Of a DNA stretch of 64,000 nt, positions 17,066 through 25,640 are shown in pieces (within the stretch, counting starts at the first letter, position 1; each line of letters opens with the position of its first letter). The position numbers and the translations under genes were made by a program. Source of the stretch: an uncultured Desulfobulbus sp. (GTDB lineage Bacteria; Desulfobacterota; Desulfobulbia; Desulfobulbales; Desulfobulbaceae). The notes beneath the pieces were generated by a model. It saw only the letters and a program-made list of their open reading frames with translations, was not told the DNA's origin and did not search any database. The stretch is from positions 4,622,710-4,686,709 of the forward strand of contig NZ_OY760916.1 in the NCBI RefSeq assembly GCF_963664075.1, read 5' to 3'.

Positions 17066-18411
17066 GAATTCTGCTCCTCTCCCCCAATACCCTGATCGCA
17101 CCCTATCCGGTGTATCCTCTGGGGCTGGATTATGTGGCCGCAGCAATTGGCCCCGAGCATCAGGTTGAAATAGCAGACTTTCACGTCGTTGATCGGGCAG
17201 CGCTTGCCTCTCTGCTCCAATCGTTTGTACCTGAGGTTATCGGTATTGCCTGCCGCAATATTGACAATACCGACGGTACTGATTCGCTGTTTTTGCTTAA
17301 AGAGTATCGAGAGTTGGTCAGTTGGCTGCGTACGTGTTCCTCGGCGGTCATTGTCTGCGGTGGCAGTGGCTTCACTATCATGCCTGAGCGGATATTGTCT
17401 TTTTTGGGTGCCGACTTTGGTCTTATTGGTGAAGGAGAGCGGTTCGCGCTGCTGGTTGATGCCCTGGACCAGGGGCGAGATCCCGCTGCAATTGCAGGCG
17501 TGCTTGCTGCTGGTGGTGTTGCGAGTAATTCCCCGCTTCCCTGGCAAGGAAGGATAGCGCGCAGGTTGCCCACGATGGGGCAACAGAGCGATTTTTACCT
17601 GCGAAACGGAGGGATGCTGAACCTGCAGAGTAAGCGAGGCTGCTCGTTTTCCTGTCTTTATTGCCCCTATCCCCGTATTGAGGGGAATGTGCACCGTTTG
17701 GTGGAACCCGATGAGGTGGCCCGTATTGCAGTTGGGCTGCAGGAGGCAGGAGCCCGCTATCTCTTTATAACGGATTCCGCCTTCAACTCGGATGTGGAAC
17801 ATAGCCTGGCCGTGGCCAGGGAGTTTCAACGAAAGGGATTGTCTATTCCCTGGGGAGCTTTTTTCGCTCCTATTGCCTTGCCAGAGGAGTATTTCGAGGT
17901 CATGGCGGCTTCCGGCTGCAGGCACGTCGAATTTGGCACTGAATCTCTTTCTGACCCCATGTTGAAAGCCTACCGCAAACCCTTTCGTTGCTCGCAGGTT
18001 GTAAGGGCCCATCAACAGGCCCGAAAAGCCCGGTTGCATGTTGCCCATTATTTTCTCCTGGGGGGGCCCGGAGAGAGTGAGGCCACCGTGGATGAAACTC
18101 TTGATCGTGTTGAGCAGCTGGAACGAGCGGTTTTTTTCTTCTTTGTCGGGATCAGAATGTACCCCGGGACCGGTCTCTATGAACATGCCTTGGCCGAGGG
18201 CGTCATCAACCAGCAAACAGACCTGCTTCAACCGCTTTTCTATCATCCCAATCAAATTACCTTGGATGCGATTGAAGCCCAGGTTACCCAGCGGGCCGGA
18301 CAGCGGAGCAACTGGCTGGTCGGTTCTGGTGGAGAGCACGTTTCAACCGTCATTCAAAGCTTGCATCAGCGGGGAATGGTCGGGCCGCTTTGGGAGTTTC
18401 TGGCCGCTTAG
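17062..18411 (+). CDS. B12-binding radical SAM protein (lipid-biosynthesis type)
   Basis: 449 residues taking GTG 17062, which overlaps the upstream stop as GTGA; a longer frame opens at 17032 but lies inside the ketosynthase gene. The N-terminal half is a B12-binding-type domain (LLLSPNTLIAPYPVYPLGL, VIGIACRNIDNTD, VCGGSGFTIMPE, FGLIGEGER). The radical SAM motif is CSFSCLYC in SKRGCSFSCLYCPYPR, and FGTESLSD plus HYFLLGGPGESE are barrel motifs. The substrate is inferred to be an acyl-ACP or lipid because it is coupled to an ACP-KS/CLF unit. A 134-bp gap follows before the next gene. Confidence 0.87.
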   Translation: MRILLLSPNTLIAPYPVYPLGLDYVAAAIGPEHQVEIADFHVVDRAALASLLQSFVPEVIGIACRNIDNTDGTDSLFLLKEYRELVSWLRTCSSAVIVCGGSGFTIMPERILSFLGADFGLIGEGERFALLVDALDQGRDPAAIAGVLAAGGVASNSPLPWQGRIARRLPTMGQQSDFYLRNGGMLNLQSKRGCSFSCLYCPYPRIEGNVHRLVEPDEVARIAVGLQEAGARYLFITDSAFNSDVEHSLAVAREFQRKGLSIPWGAFFAPIALPEEYFEVMAASGCRHVEFGTESLSDPMLKAYRKPFRCSQVVRAHQQARKARLHVAHYFLLGGPGESEATVDETLDRVEQLERAVFFFFVGIRMYPGTGLYEHALAEGVINQQTDLLQPLFYHPNQITLDAIEAQVTQRAGQRSNWLVGSGGEHVSTVIQSLHQRGMVGPLWEFLAA

Positions 18412-18545
18412 TCACTAGGCTGCGGTGGGAATTTCTGGGGCAGGATGGTCTCTGCAAAAGATGCCCCTCCCCGTTTGCAAGACAATCTCTTTGGAGAGAA
18501 TGGAAAGGACTATTTTGACATTTTACCTGGACATAAAATGATAAC

Positions 18546-18881
18546 ATGTGGTATTTGCTCCTTGATTTAGAAACGCCTGCACCAGACGAAATTCGGGCAG
18601 GGGTGATTGTCGATCAGAACTCACCTTGGTTTGATGGTCACTTTCCCGAGACCCCCATTTTGCCGGGTATTGCCCAACTCAAGATGGTTGCCGATGTCAT
18701 TGCTCAGGCACGGCAGACGCCCCTATACATCAGACGCTTGAATCGGGTGAAGTTTAAACGGATTATCAAACCGGGAGAACAACTCGATATCCACGCCAAG
18801 GGCACTGGCGACCTCTATTCGTTTCGCATAACTCATAACAAAGAGGATGTCTGCTCCGGCATGATGTCCCTTGATGCTTAA
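18546..18881 (+). CDS. FabZ-like hotdog protein lacking the usual catalytic Glu
   Basis: 111 residues, shorter than FabZ (about 145). The FabZ signature is present as DGHFPETPILPGIAQLK, with the catalytic His retained. The residue 14 positions later, normally Glu in FabZ (PGVLIIEA), reads Lys here, with Gln two positions earlier. It may therefore be a dehydratase with altered chemistry, an isomerase, or a binding subunit. No ribosome binding site is seen before ATG 18546; TTGACA occurs at 18515-18520 without a convincing -10 box. It precedes the second ACP of this arm by 19 bp. Confidence 0.75.
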   Translation: MWYLLLDLETPAPDEIRAGVIVDQNSPWFDGHFPETPILPGIAQLKMVADVIAQARQTPLYIRRLNRVKFKRIIKPGEQLDIHAKGTGDLYSFRITHNKEDVCSGMMSLDA

Positions 18882-18900
18882 AAGCACACAGAAATAACCC

Positions 18901-19167
18901 ATGAATACTACTCTTGATCAAACCATCCTTCGTATCGCCGAAATCATCATCAACGAATTGAAATTGGAAGATGTAACCCCGGAAACCTTTGACCCCGATC
19001 TTGATCTGGTTGATGAGGTGGGCATCGACAGCATGGACCTGGCAACCATTGCCTTGGTGATTCGCGATGAATTCGGTGTGCGTATCGATGAGGATGACTA
19101 CCCCAAACTGACCACCTTGCGGATTATCGGCGAGTACATTGCCGGAAAACTCCAGGGCGAGGAATAA
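18901..19167 (+). CDS. acyl carrier protein
   Basis: 88 residues. The phosphopantetheine Ser is in VGIDSMDLATIAL, with an unusually acidic N-terminal helix region (DPDLDLVDE) before it. It differs clearly from the ACP at 14637, so the locus uses distinct carriers, perhaps for separate stages. The ATG of the following radical SAM gene comes immediately after the stop codon, and a FabZ-like gene lies just upstream, so this carrier probably presents the substrate to the adjacent paired radical SAM enzymes. Confidence 0.9.
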   Translation: MNTTLDQTILRIAEIIINELKLEDVTPETFDPDLDLVDEVGIDSMDLATIALVIRDEFGVRIDEDDYPKLTTLRIIGEYIAGKLQGEE

Positions 19168-20235
19168 ATGTCCTCTCAGGTGGAGCAGGAGGCAAACTGG
19201 AAGTTTGCTGATATTGTCGGGATTCCAACTATACGTGATCGTTGGGAAAAGGTTAGGAAATACTTTTTTCTTCGGGAATCTACCTACGATATGACCCATC
19301 GCTGTAATATTCGCTGCGATGGGTGTTACTATTTTAACGGTGAAAAACAGTTCGCTGTCGAAAATGGTGACCCCGCTGCCTGGCGAGAGCTGATGGCCGC
19401 AGAAAAAGAGCGCGGCATTACCTTTGCTGTGCTTGCCGGTGCCGAGCCTTCGCTGGTACCCGAGTTGTGCCGTATCTGTGCCGATACCATACCGCTTGGA
19501 GCCATCGCAACCAACGGTTTGAAGCCGCTGCCCCCTGAGATCGCGTACCGAATTCACATCTCCGTCTGGGGCAACGATGCCAGCAGTCAGGCCGTGCGTA
19601 AAGCCGATGATATGCTTAAACGGCAGATGGCAAACTACCACGATGATCCTCGAGCGGTCTTTGTCTATACCTTTACCTCGCAGAATATCGATGAGGCCTT
19701 TGAGGTGACCCAAGAGTTGGCTCAGGGCGGCCAGAAAATAACCTTCAACATGTTTTCTGCGCCGGAAGGCTATACGGGCCCATTGCGGCATACCCCTGAA
19801 AGTCTTGCAAAGACGGCAGCTATGATGACCAGGCTGCTGGAGCTCTTTCCCGAGGCGGTCCTGTTTTCCCACTACAATATTGTCGCCCACACCCATCCGT
19901 TGGGGCTGCATGCGCTGTATTCCTGTTCCTATCCGAGAATGAATCCGTCGGCTCATGTGGGACTGGGAAAATCGTTTCGCCAATACCGGACCGATCTCCA
20001 GTGGGATCGTGCTGCGGCCTGCTGCGTTCCGGACACCGACTGTACCGATTGTCGACATTACGCAGCCGGAAGCGCAGTGGTTACCGCCCGAATGTATCGC
20101 CACGCATCCAATCCCGAGACTTTTTCAGCCTGGCTTGATTATGTCGACACCTACCTGGCGGTCTGGGTCCAGGGATATGACAAGAGTCCCAATCTCTGTG
20201 ACCGTCCCGTCACACCTCCTTTAGAGGGGCAATAG
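19168..20235 (+). CDS. radical SAM protein (first of a tandem pair)
   Basis: 355 residues. The cluster motif is CNIRCDGC in DMTHRCNIRCDGCYYF (about residues 50-57). A variant GAEPS replaces the usual GGEP SAM-binding motif. A C-terminal Cys cluster, CCVPDTDCTDC near residues 288-298, suggests an auxiliary Fe-S cluster. There is no B12 domain. The next gene is a clear homologue with the same layout, so the two may act sequentially or as a heterodimer. The start codon abuts the ACP stop. Confidence 0.87.
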   Translation: MSSQVEQEANWKFADIVGIPTIRDRWEKVRKYFFLRESTYDMTHRCNIRCDGCYYFNGEKQFAVENGDPAAWRELMAAEKERGITFAVLAGAEPSLVPELCRICADTIPLGAIATNGLKPLPPEIAYRIHISVWGNDASSQAVRKADDMLKRQMANYHDDPRAVFVYTFTSQNIDEAFEVTQELAQGGQKITFNMFSAPEGYTGPLRHTPESLAKTAAMMTRLLELFPEAVLFSHYNIVAHTHPLGLHALYSCSYPRMNPSAHVGLGKSFRQYRTDLQWDRAAACCVPDTDCTDCRHYAAGSAVVTARMYRHASNPETFSAWLDYVDTYLAVWVQGYDKSPNLCDRPVTPPLEGQ

Positions 20236-20251
20236 AGGCAACGTTACTCGT

Positions 20252-21250
20252 ATGAAAACAGTCAGTTCACTTCTCAGTCCTCAGTGGCACGAACGTTATA
20301 AACGTATTTCCAAGCTCAACATCCGCAGTTCCATCTATGATGTAACCGATCGCTGTAATCTGCGTTGCAAGGGATGTTTCTTTTTTTCCTCAGACGAGCA
20401 CAAGGCGGCCTCGGAAGAAAAGGATGTGAGCAAATGGCACGCCTTTGTCGAGAGTGAAATGGCGCGGGGTGTCAATCTGGCCATACTCATCGGTGGTGAG
20501 CCGACACTGTGTATGGATCGGATCGAGGCCTTTTATTCGCGTTTGCCCACCTTCTGTGCCACCAACGGCATCATCAAGGTCGATCGGGCTCGATTTCCTG
20601 ATCTGATGGTCGGTATTTCTCTCTGGGGGGATCGCGAAGACGAAATTCTGCTTCGGGGCAAGGATACCTTTGCCATTTCCAGTGCCAACTATGCTGGAGA
20701 CCCCAACGCCTATTACCTCTACACCATTACGCCAAAGCAGTTGGGCAAGATCGAAAATAACATCCAACGTATCAAGGATGTCGGCCTTAAGGTCCATATG
20801 CAGCTACTCTCCAACGATGAAGGCGTCGATGGATTTTCCTGGCAGCCCGATGAACTGGTTGCGGTTCGGGCAGAGATGGATCAGATGCTGGACAGTTATC
20901 CTGAGACCGTTATCTCTTCGAAGTATTACCACAAAGTTATCACCACCGGCACCATGTGTGGCCGTACCTTTGGCTGGATGGAGTGTCCTTCGGTCACCGA
21001 TCCCATTGATAAACGGAATCCTCGGCCGAAACGGTTGACCAATTTTATTCGTTGGGCGTCGGATCTGAAGACCATGCACCGATGTTGCACCTCTGAAACT
21101 CGTGACTGTTCCACCTGTAAGGATGGTGCGGCGCATATGAGTTGGGTTATGGTGAATAAGCGAGCCCATATGCAAAGCAGTGAAGACCTGCAAAACTGGG
21201 TCGAGGTGTACGAAATGTTTGCCAAGCTGTACCGATTTATCCCTTGGTAG
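20252..21250 (+). CDS. radical SAM protein (second of a tandem pair)
   Basis: 332 residues. It shares the plan of the preceding gene: CNLRCKGC in DVTDRCNLRCKGCFFF (about residues 35-42), a standard IGGEPT SAM motif, an FCATNG segment that mirrors AIATNG of its neighbour, and a C-terminal CCTSETRDCSTCKDG motif. It appears to be an ancient duplicate of the upstream gene. It lies 16 bp downstream of that gene and 6 bp upstream of a ketosynthase. Radical desaturation, ring closure or methylene insertion on an acyl chain are possible roles; none can be assigned. Confidence 0.87.
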   Translation: MKTVSSLLSPQWHERYKRISKLNIRSSIYDVTDRCNLRCKGCFFFSSDEHKAASEEKDVSKWHAFVESEMARGVNLAILIGGEPTLCMDRIEAFYSRLPTFCATNGIIKVDRARFPDLMVGISLWGDREDEILLRGKDTFAISSANYAGDPNAYYLYTITPKQLGKIENNIQRIKDVGLKVHMQLLSNDEGVDGFSWQPDELVAVRAEMDQMLDSYPETVISSKYYHKVITTGTMCGRTFGWMECPSVTDPIDKRNPRPKRLTNFIRWASDLKTMHRCCTSETRDCSTCKDGAAHMSWVMVNKRAHMQSSEDLQNWVEVYEMFAKLYRFIPW

Positions 21251-21256
21251 TTTTTT

Positions 21257-22516
21257 GTGCAGTTTTCGGAAGCACAGAGAGCCGTCATCGTCGGATATGA
21301 TGCAATTTCACCCCTGGGGGGCGATCTTGAGGAGCAATGGAGTAATGCGATAGCAGGGCGAAGTGGTGTTGGCCCCCTGACTCGTTTTCCCCTCAGAGAA
21401 AATTTCCCGGTACGCATTGCCGGTGAGCTTCCTGAGATTGACCATCTCGACTACCCCTTTCTTACGGCCCGGCACCAAGCTGCCTGGCATTCCCCCATCT
21501 TTAAATACGGAATGCTGACCGTGGCCCGTGCCCTGGAGCACAGCGGCATTCATATCGATGCCGACCTGGCTCCACGGGTTGCTATCACCTACAGTTCCGC
21601 AGTCGGCGGTGTGGATGCAGTGCTTACTGCGGACCGGCGACTTCAGGCTGAAGGGAAGTTACCCCACCCCTACGCCAATCCCAACTCCTGTATCAATATG
21701 ATTGGCGGCAAGATCTCCATGCTGACCGGAGCCCAGGGGCCAATTCTTTCGACGATTACCGCCTGTGCCACTGGACTGAGTTCGATGCTTGTCGGGTCCA
21801 TGCTGCTGGCGCAAGGGCGAGCCGATGTTGCCCTCTGCGGCGCTGTTGACTGCTCTCTGGTTGAACCGATTCTTGCCGGATTTCACACCATGAACGGTGC
21901 CTACTTCCCCAAAAAAGGAGAAGAAAACGATCCTCCTGAATCTGTAAGTCGACCTTTCTCTCAGCATCGTCGGGGATTTGTTGTCTCCGAGGGGGCAGGA
22001 GCCGTTATTCTCACCACCAAAGAATTTGCAGCCGCCCATGGTCTGCATCCCCGGGCTGAGCTGGCAGGGTGGGGCATGACCTCGGATGCCCACCACTTTG
22101 TCATGCCAGCTGAGGCTACCGTTCGCCAGTGCATGCTGCAGGCCCTGGCCGATGCCGGGGTGGCCCCCACGGATATTGCTGCAGTCAATGCCCATGCCAC
22201 CTCAACCAAGGCTGGCGATCAGGTGGAATTCGATGCGCTCCACAAAGTGTTTGCAGGGGCATTGCCGCCGGTCAGCGCCAATAAATCGCAACTCGGCCAT
22301 GCCATGGGAGCCTCCAGTGTGATTGAGACCATTCTCACCCTGCGCGGCATGGAAGAAAACCTTATTTTACCCACGATTAATTATCAACCCGATCCCCAGA
22401 TGGAGCTGGACTGCGTTGCCCAAGGTACGCGCTCGCTTGTTCAGGAACATGTGCTGAAAAATGCCTTTGGGTTTGGCGGCTGTAATGCTTGCGCGGTGTT
22501 GAAAAAAATTGATTGA
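21257..22516 (+). CDS. beta-ketoacyl-ACP synthase (FabF-like)
   Basis: 419 residues from GTG 21257; no good Shine-Dalgarno is visible. The catalytic set is complete: Cys in TITACATGLSS, His in NAHATSTKAGD, and Lys/His in ANKSQLGHAMGASS, followed by NAFGFGGCNA. It has the long internal loop (FPKKGEENDPP) also found, in altered form, in the next gene. The following ketosynthase is a paralogue, so the pair may form a heterodimer or act at different chain lengths. Located between the paired radical SAM genes and that paralogue. Confidence 0.92.
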   Translation: MQFSEAQRAVIVGYDAISPLGGDLEEQWSNAIAGRSGVGPLTRFPLRENFPVRIAGELPEIDHLDYPFLTARHQAAWHSPIFKYGMLTVARALEHSGIHIDADLAPRVAITYSSAVGGVDAVLTADRRLQAEGKLPHPYANPNSCINMIGGKISMLTGAQGPILSTITACATGLSSMLVGSMLLAQGRADVALCGAVDCSLVEPILAGFHTMNGAYFPKKGEENDPPESVSRPFSQHRRGFVVSEGAGAVILTTKEFAAAHGLHPRAELAGWGMTSDAHHFVMPAEATVRQCMLQALADAGVAPTDIAAVNAHATSTKAGDQVEFDALHKVFAGALPPVSANKSQLGHAMGASSVIETILTLRGMEENLILPTINYQPDPQMELDCVAQGTRSLVQEHVLKNAFGFGGCNACAVLKKID

Positions 22517-22546
22517 AAAACACCCACTACAAAGAGAATCATCCGC

Positions 22547-23812
22547 ATGAAGGCACCGCAGAACAGAAAAGTTGTCGTTCTTGGTTATGGGGCCGCTTCC
22601 GCCCTGGGTAACACCTTTGCTTCCACCTGGAAGGGGGCCGTGGCCGGGAAGGCTGGTTTCCGGGTGCTAACTCGTTGCGAGGTGGAAACACGGAGTCGGG
22701 TGGTCGGCGAGATACCGGATTGGGATCCAAGTACGCTCCCCTATGTCAGCAGAAAGGATGCCTCGCTCTGGAACGCAGATTTTGTTTTCCTCACCATGGA
22801 GATTTGCCGGCAGGCGCTGGAAGATGCTGGCCTGGTGATTGACGAGCAGGTCGCACCGCGCACCGCCTGTCTGATGGGCTCGGCGCTCAATGGTTCAGAT
22901 GCCTACCGGATCGCCATGGATAACTATACCCGCCTGGGACCGACCAAGGTCAGTCCCTATCTGCTGCCCAATCTCTGCGCGAATCTTCCGGCCGGTAAGG
23001 CCGGCATGCTGCTTGGATTCACCGGGCCGATTTTTTCTCCCCAGGGGGCCTGCGCCTCGGGTAACCACGCCATTGGTATCGGGGCCCGCATGATTCGAGA
23101 CGGAGATTGCGACTTTGCCCTGGCCGGAGGGGTAGATACTTGCCTCATCCCTGAGATTATTCTCGGCTTTTCCAATATGTTGGCCACCATCAAGGTTGGG
23201 CCTAAAGACCGCTCCTTTGAAGATCCAACCCAGGCCTCCCGCCCTTTTAGTATCGACCGCAAAGGCTTTGTCCTTGCTGAGGGGGCTGGCGCCCTGGTAC
23301 TGGCAGCTGAAGAGGTGGCCCGAGCCCATGGTCTGATCCCCAGAGCTGAAATTGCCGGAATCGGCTGGAACTCGGATGCCCACCATTTTACTCGACCCAA
23401 TCAAGAGACGGTGACCCGGGCCATGCAGGATGCTCTGGAGGATGCCGAAATTACCGCCCGTGATATTGGGGCGATCAATGCCCATGGCACCTCGACTCCC
23501 ACCGGAGATACCACCGAGGCTCAATGTCTGCGGACAGTCTTTGGCAAGCAGCTGCCCAATATTCCTATTTCAGCTAATAAATCACAGGTCGGTCACAGCC
23601 TGGGTGCTTCTGCCGCCATTGAAGCAGCGCTGGGCATTGAGGCCATGCGTCAGGGGCTGGTCTTACCGACGGTCAATCATCTGCCGGATCCAGCTCTTGC
23701 CGATCTGGATGTCGTGCCCAATCACAGCCGCAAACATGCCCACGAGTTTTTTCTGTCGAACTCCTTCGGCTTCGGGGGCACCAACTGCTGTATAGTTTTC
23801 AGAGGTCAGTAA
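22547..23812 (+). CDS. beta-ketoacyl-ACP synthase (FabF-like), paralogue of the preceding gene
   Basis: 421 residues. Cys in SPQGACASGNHAIG, His in NAHGTSTPTGD and Lys/His in ANKSQVGHSLGASA are all present, with SNSFGFGGTNCC at the C-terminus. Both copies keep their active-site Cys, so neither is a chain-length factor. The stop codon overlaps the thioesterase start by one base (TAATG). With the KS/CLF fusion and the leftward-arm enzyme, the locus has four active ketosynthases, which implies several condensing specificities. Confidence 0.92.
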   Translation: MKAPQNRKVVVLGYGAASALGNTFASTWKGAVAGKAGFRVLTRCEVETRSRVVGEIPDWDPSTLPYVSRKDASLWNADFVFLTMEICRQALEDAGLVIDEQVAPRTACLMGSALNGSDAYRIAMDNYTRLGPTKVSPYLLPNLCANLPAGKAGMLLGFTGPIFSPQGACASGNHAIGIGARMIRDGDCDFALAGGVDTCLIPEIILGFSNMLATIKVGPKDRSFEDPTQASRPFSIDRKGFVLAEGAGALVLAAEEVARAHGLIPRAEIAGIGWNSDAHHFTRPNQETVTRAMQDALEDAEITARDIGAINAHGTSTPTGDTTEAQCLRTVFGKQLPNIPISANKSQVGHSLGASAAIEAALGIEAMRQGLVLPTVNHLPDPALADLDVVPNHSRKHAHEFFLSNSFGFGGTNCCIVFRGQ

Positions 23813-24288
23813 TGCGCCCTAAACCTTTTGTCCCCGAGCCCCATGAGCGTCCATCCTACGTGCGTGACACCAAAACCGGTCTGGTCTGGCATCGCTGCGA
23901 GCTGCGAACCTTATACGCAGATACAGATCGTTCTCAGGTGGTCTATCATGCCAACTATCTGCGGTATTTTGAATTCGGTCGGGCCTCATTGATGCGCGAG
24001 GCTCAGTACCCGTATAAAGATATTGAAGAGAGTGGCTACATCTACCCCATCATAAAAACGGAGCTCAATTATCATTCGCCGCTCTTTTATGATGATCTGA
24101 TGTATATCCACACCCGCCTCACCCGACTGGAGCTCGTCAAAGTTCAGTTTGATTATCTCATCACCAAGGCTGATGACGGCGAGATCTGCTGTACCGGGAT
24201 GACCCGGCACTGCGCAGTGAATGCCAACCATATTCCTGTGGAGATTGACGAGAAGACCATCGCCCTCTGGAATCAGTTCCCCAGCTGA
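23812..24288 (+). CDS. 4HBT/YbgC-type acyl thioesterase
   Basis: 158 residues of the hotdog thioesterase family. The signature LYADTDRSQVVYHANYLRYF contains the catalytic Asp, as in YbgC and 4-hydroxybenzoyl-CoA thioesterase; EFGRASLMRE and YHSPLFYDDL follow the family pattern. It should release a product from ACP or CoA by hydrolysis. Aryl-polyene clusters carry a similar thioesterase. One-base stop/start overlaps with both the upstream ketosynthase and the downstream dehydratase show co-translation. Confidence 0.87.
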   Translation: MRPKPFVPEPHERPSYVRDTKTGLVWHRCELRTLYADTDRSQVVYHANYLRYFEFGRASLMREAQYPYKDIEESGYIYPIIKTELNYHSPLFYDDLMYIHTRLTRLELVKVQFDYLITKADDGEICCTGMTRHCAVNANHIPVEIDEKTIALWNQFPS

Positions 24289-25130
24289 TGACTGCCACCC
24301 AGACAGAGCATAGGCTCTCCATTTTTCCCTGGATGAGCGATCACTGCTTTGGCGGTCGTACGGTCCTGGCCGCGGTGGAGGCTATGCAGCTCCTGGCAAA
24401 CTGTGTGCAGGCGGCAGATCCCCAGATGGAGGTCCGGACAATGGATGCTGCCCGTTTTGCCAAACTGCTGGTGATCCCGCCCTCTGCGAACGCGATGGAA
24501 GTCGTTGTCGAGCTGGAAACTTCCGAGAAGCAAGGAATTCGAGCTCGTCTGCTCAGCCGGACCCAGGGCAAAGTCATGACTCGTCTCGTCAGCCATTGCG
24601 AATTAGGTTTTCTCCCTCAAGCGCCTTGCCATCCAGAGAAAGCACTCTGGAGAGAGACTGCCAATGCCCCGGCCACGATGAGTGTGCCAGCCTCCAGAAT
24701 CTACCAGGAGCTGGTTCCCTTTGGCCCCAGCTACCGCACCCTACAGGACCGGCTTTATATTTCTGGAGACAGGGCCTGGGGAAGCCTGCTGGCCTTTGAT
24801 CCGGGAGACTCGAGCGCCAAACCGTTGGGGGCGCCCTTTCCACTGGATGGGGCCATGCACGCCGCCTGTGTACACGGTCAGGGGTTGGTCGATTTTGTCC
24901 CTTTTCCAGTGGGCTTTGCCGCGCGACAGATCGTTACACCAACACGGGCGGGGGAACTCTATCAAACCCAGGTACAGCTGCAGCGTTTGGCCGCAGACGA
25001 ACTTATCTATGATCTCGTTATTTGTGACCAGAAGGGGGGAATTCGGGAATGGGTGCAGGCATTGCGCATGCGGGATGTGAGTCAGGGGCGGATTAGGCCA
25101 CCGGCCTGGATTAAGGGCCAGAAGCGATAG
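24288..25130 (+). CDS. polyketide-synthase-type dehydratase, double hotdog
   Basis: 280 residues. The first hotdog has MSDHCFGGRTVLAAVEAM, where His (about residue 19) matches the catalytic His of PKS dehydratases. The second has FPLDGAMHAACVHGQ, where Asp matches the catalytic Asp. YQELVPFGPSYRTLQ at the start of the second fold is also characteristic. It is a stand-alone version of a domain usually embedded in modular PKSs or PUFA synthases. It is the third dehydratase-type protein in the locus and the last gene before a short inverted gene. Confidence 0.83.
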   Translation: MTATQTEHRLSIFPWMSDHCFGGRTVLAAVEAMQLLANCVQAADPQMEVRTMDAARFAKLLVIPPSANAMEVVVELETSEKQGIRARLLSRTQGKVMTRLVSHCELGFLPQAPCHPEKALWRETANAPATMSVPASRIYQELVPFGPSYRTLQDRLYISGDRAWGSLLAFDPGDSSAKPLGAPFPLDGAMHAACVHGQGLVDFVPFPVGFAARQIVTPTRAGELYQTQVQLQRLAADELIYDLVICDQKGGIREWVQALRMRDVSQGRIRPPAWIKGQKR

Positions 25131-25149
25131 CTTTCAATATAGGCCCTTT

Positions 25150-25539
25150 TTAACGGGGTAGCTCAGGTCGACGGCCCGGAACGGCCCAGGCCAGGCAGCG
25201 TTCCACCAGCACTCGAACCAGCCAGCGACAAAAGATCAGGGAATAGGTGGCACCGGAGAGATACATTCCTGCGAGAAAAACGAGATGGGAAAGGCCGTAG
25301 ACCAGGGGGCCGCCGATTGCAATGATCCAAGGCGTATGCCAGTGGAGTGAGAGTATTCCCAGGGCGGTCACCGCTGGCCATCCGAGTAAGGAACCCAGGA
25401 TAATGAGAAAGACACCAAGGAGCACCTTGGCCGTGGGTTTTTCACGAAAGGCGGAAAGATCTGCCTGTTCGGCAATTGCAGAGCGCACAAATTCGGTGGA
25501 TGCGATCCAAAGGATGTATTTGGCACAGAGCTGTTTCAT
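25150..25539 (-). CDS. small integral membrane protein of unknown function
   Basis: 129 residues with three likely transmembrane helices (about 40-62, 70-92, 93-115) and a basic C-terminal tail. No family recognised. It runs against the surrounding rightward genes, ends 20 bp from the dehydratase stop, and has AGGAAAA upstream of ATG 25539. It may help anchor or export the product, but that is only context. Confidence 0.65.
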   Translation of the reverse strand: MKQLCAKYILWIASTEFVRSAIAEQADLSAFREKPTAKVLLGVFLIILGSLLGWPAVTALGILSLHWHTPWIIAIGGPLVYGLSHLVFLAGMYLSGATYSLIFCRWLVRVLVERCLAWAVPGRRPELPR

Positions 25540-25640
25540 TTTTTCCTGAGAGCCTCAGCAACATGAGAGGGGAGTAAACTGTGGACGCTTGTGAGGCTGC
25601 CCAGAATGACAATATATCCCAGAGAGCGTGGTGAGGCAAG

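Noticed and set aside
17029-18339. 436-codon minus-strand frame opposite the B12-radical SAM gene
   Set aside because: It is antisense to a gene with clear motifs and tight translational coupling; the product shows no recognisable domain.
18515-18545. promoter with TTGACA directly before the FabZ-like gene
   Set aside because: No acceptable -10 element at a suitable distance before the start codon.
18766-20103. 445-codon minus-strand frame across the ACP and the first tandem radical SAM gene
   Set aside because: It lies opposite two well-supported genes and looks low in structure; a shadow of their codon bias.
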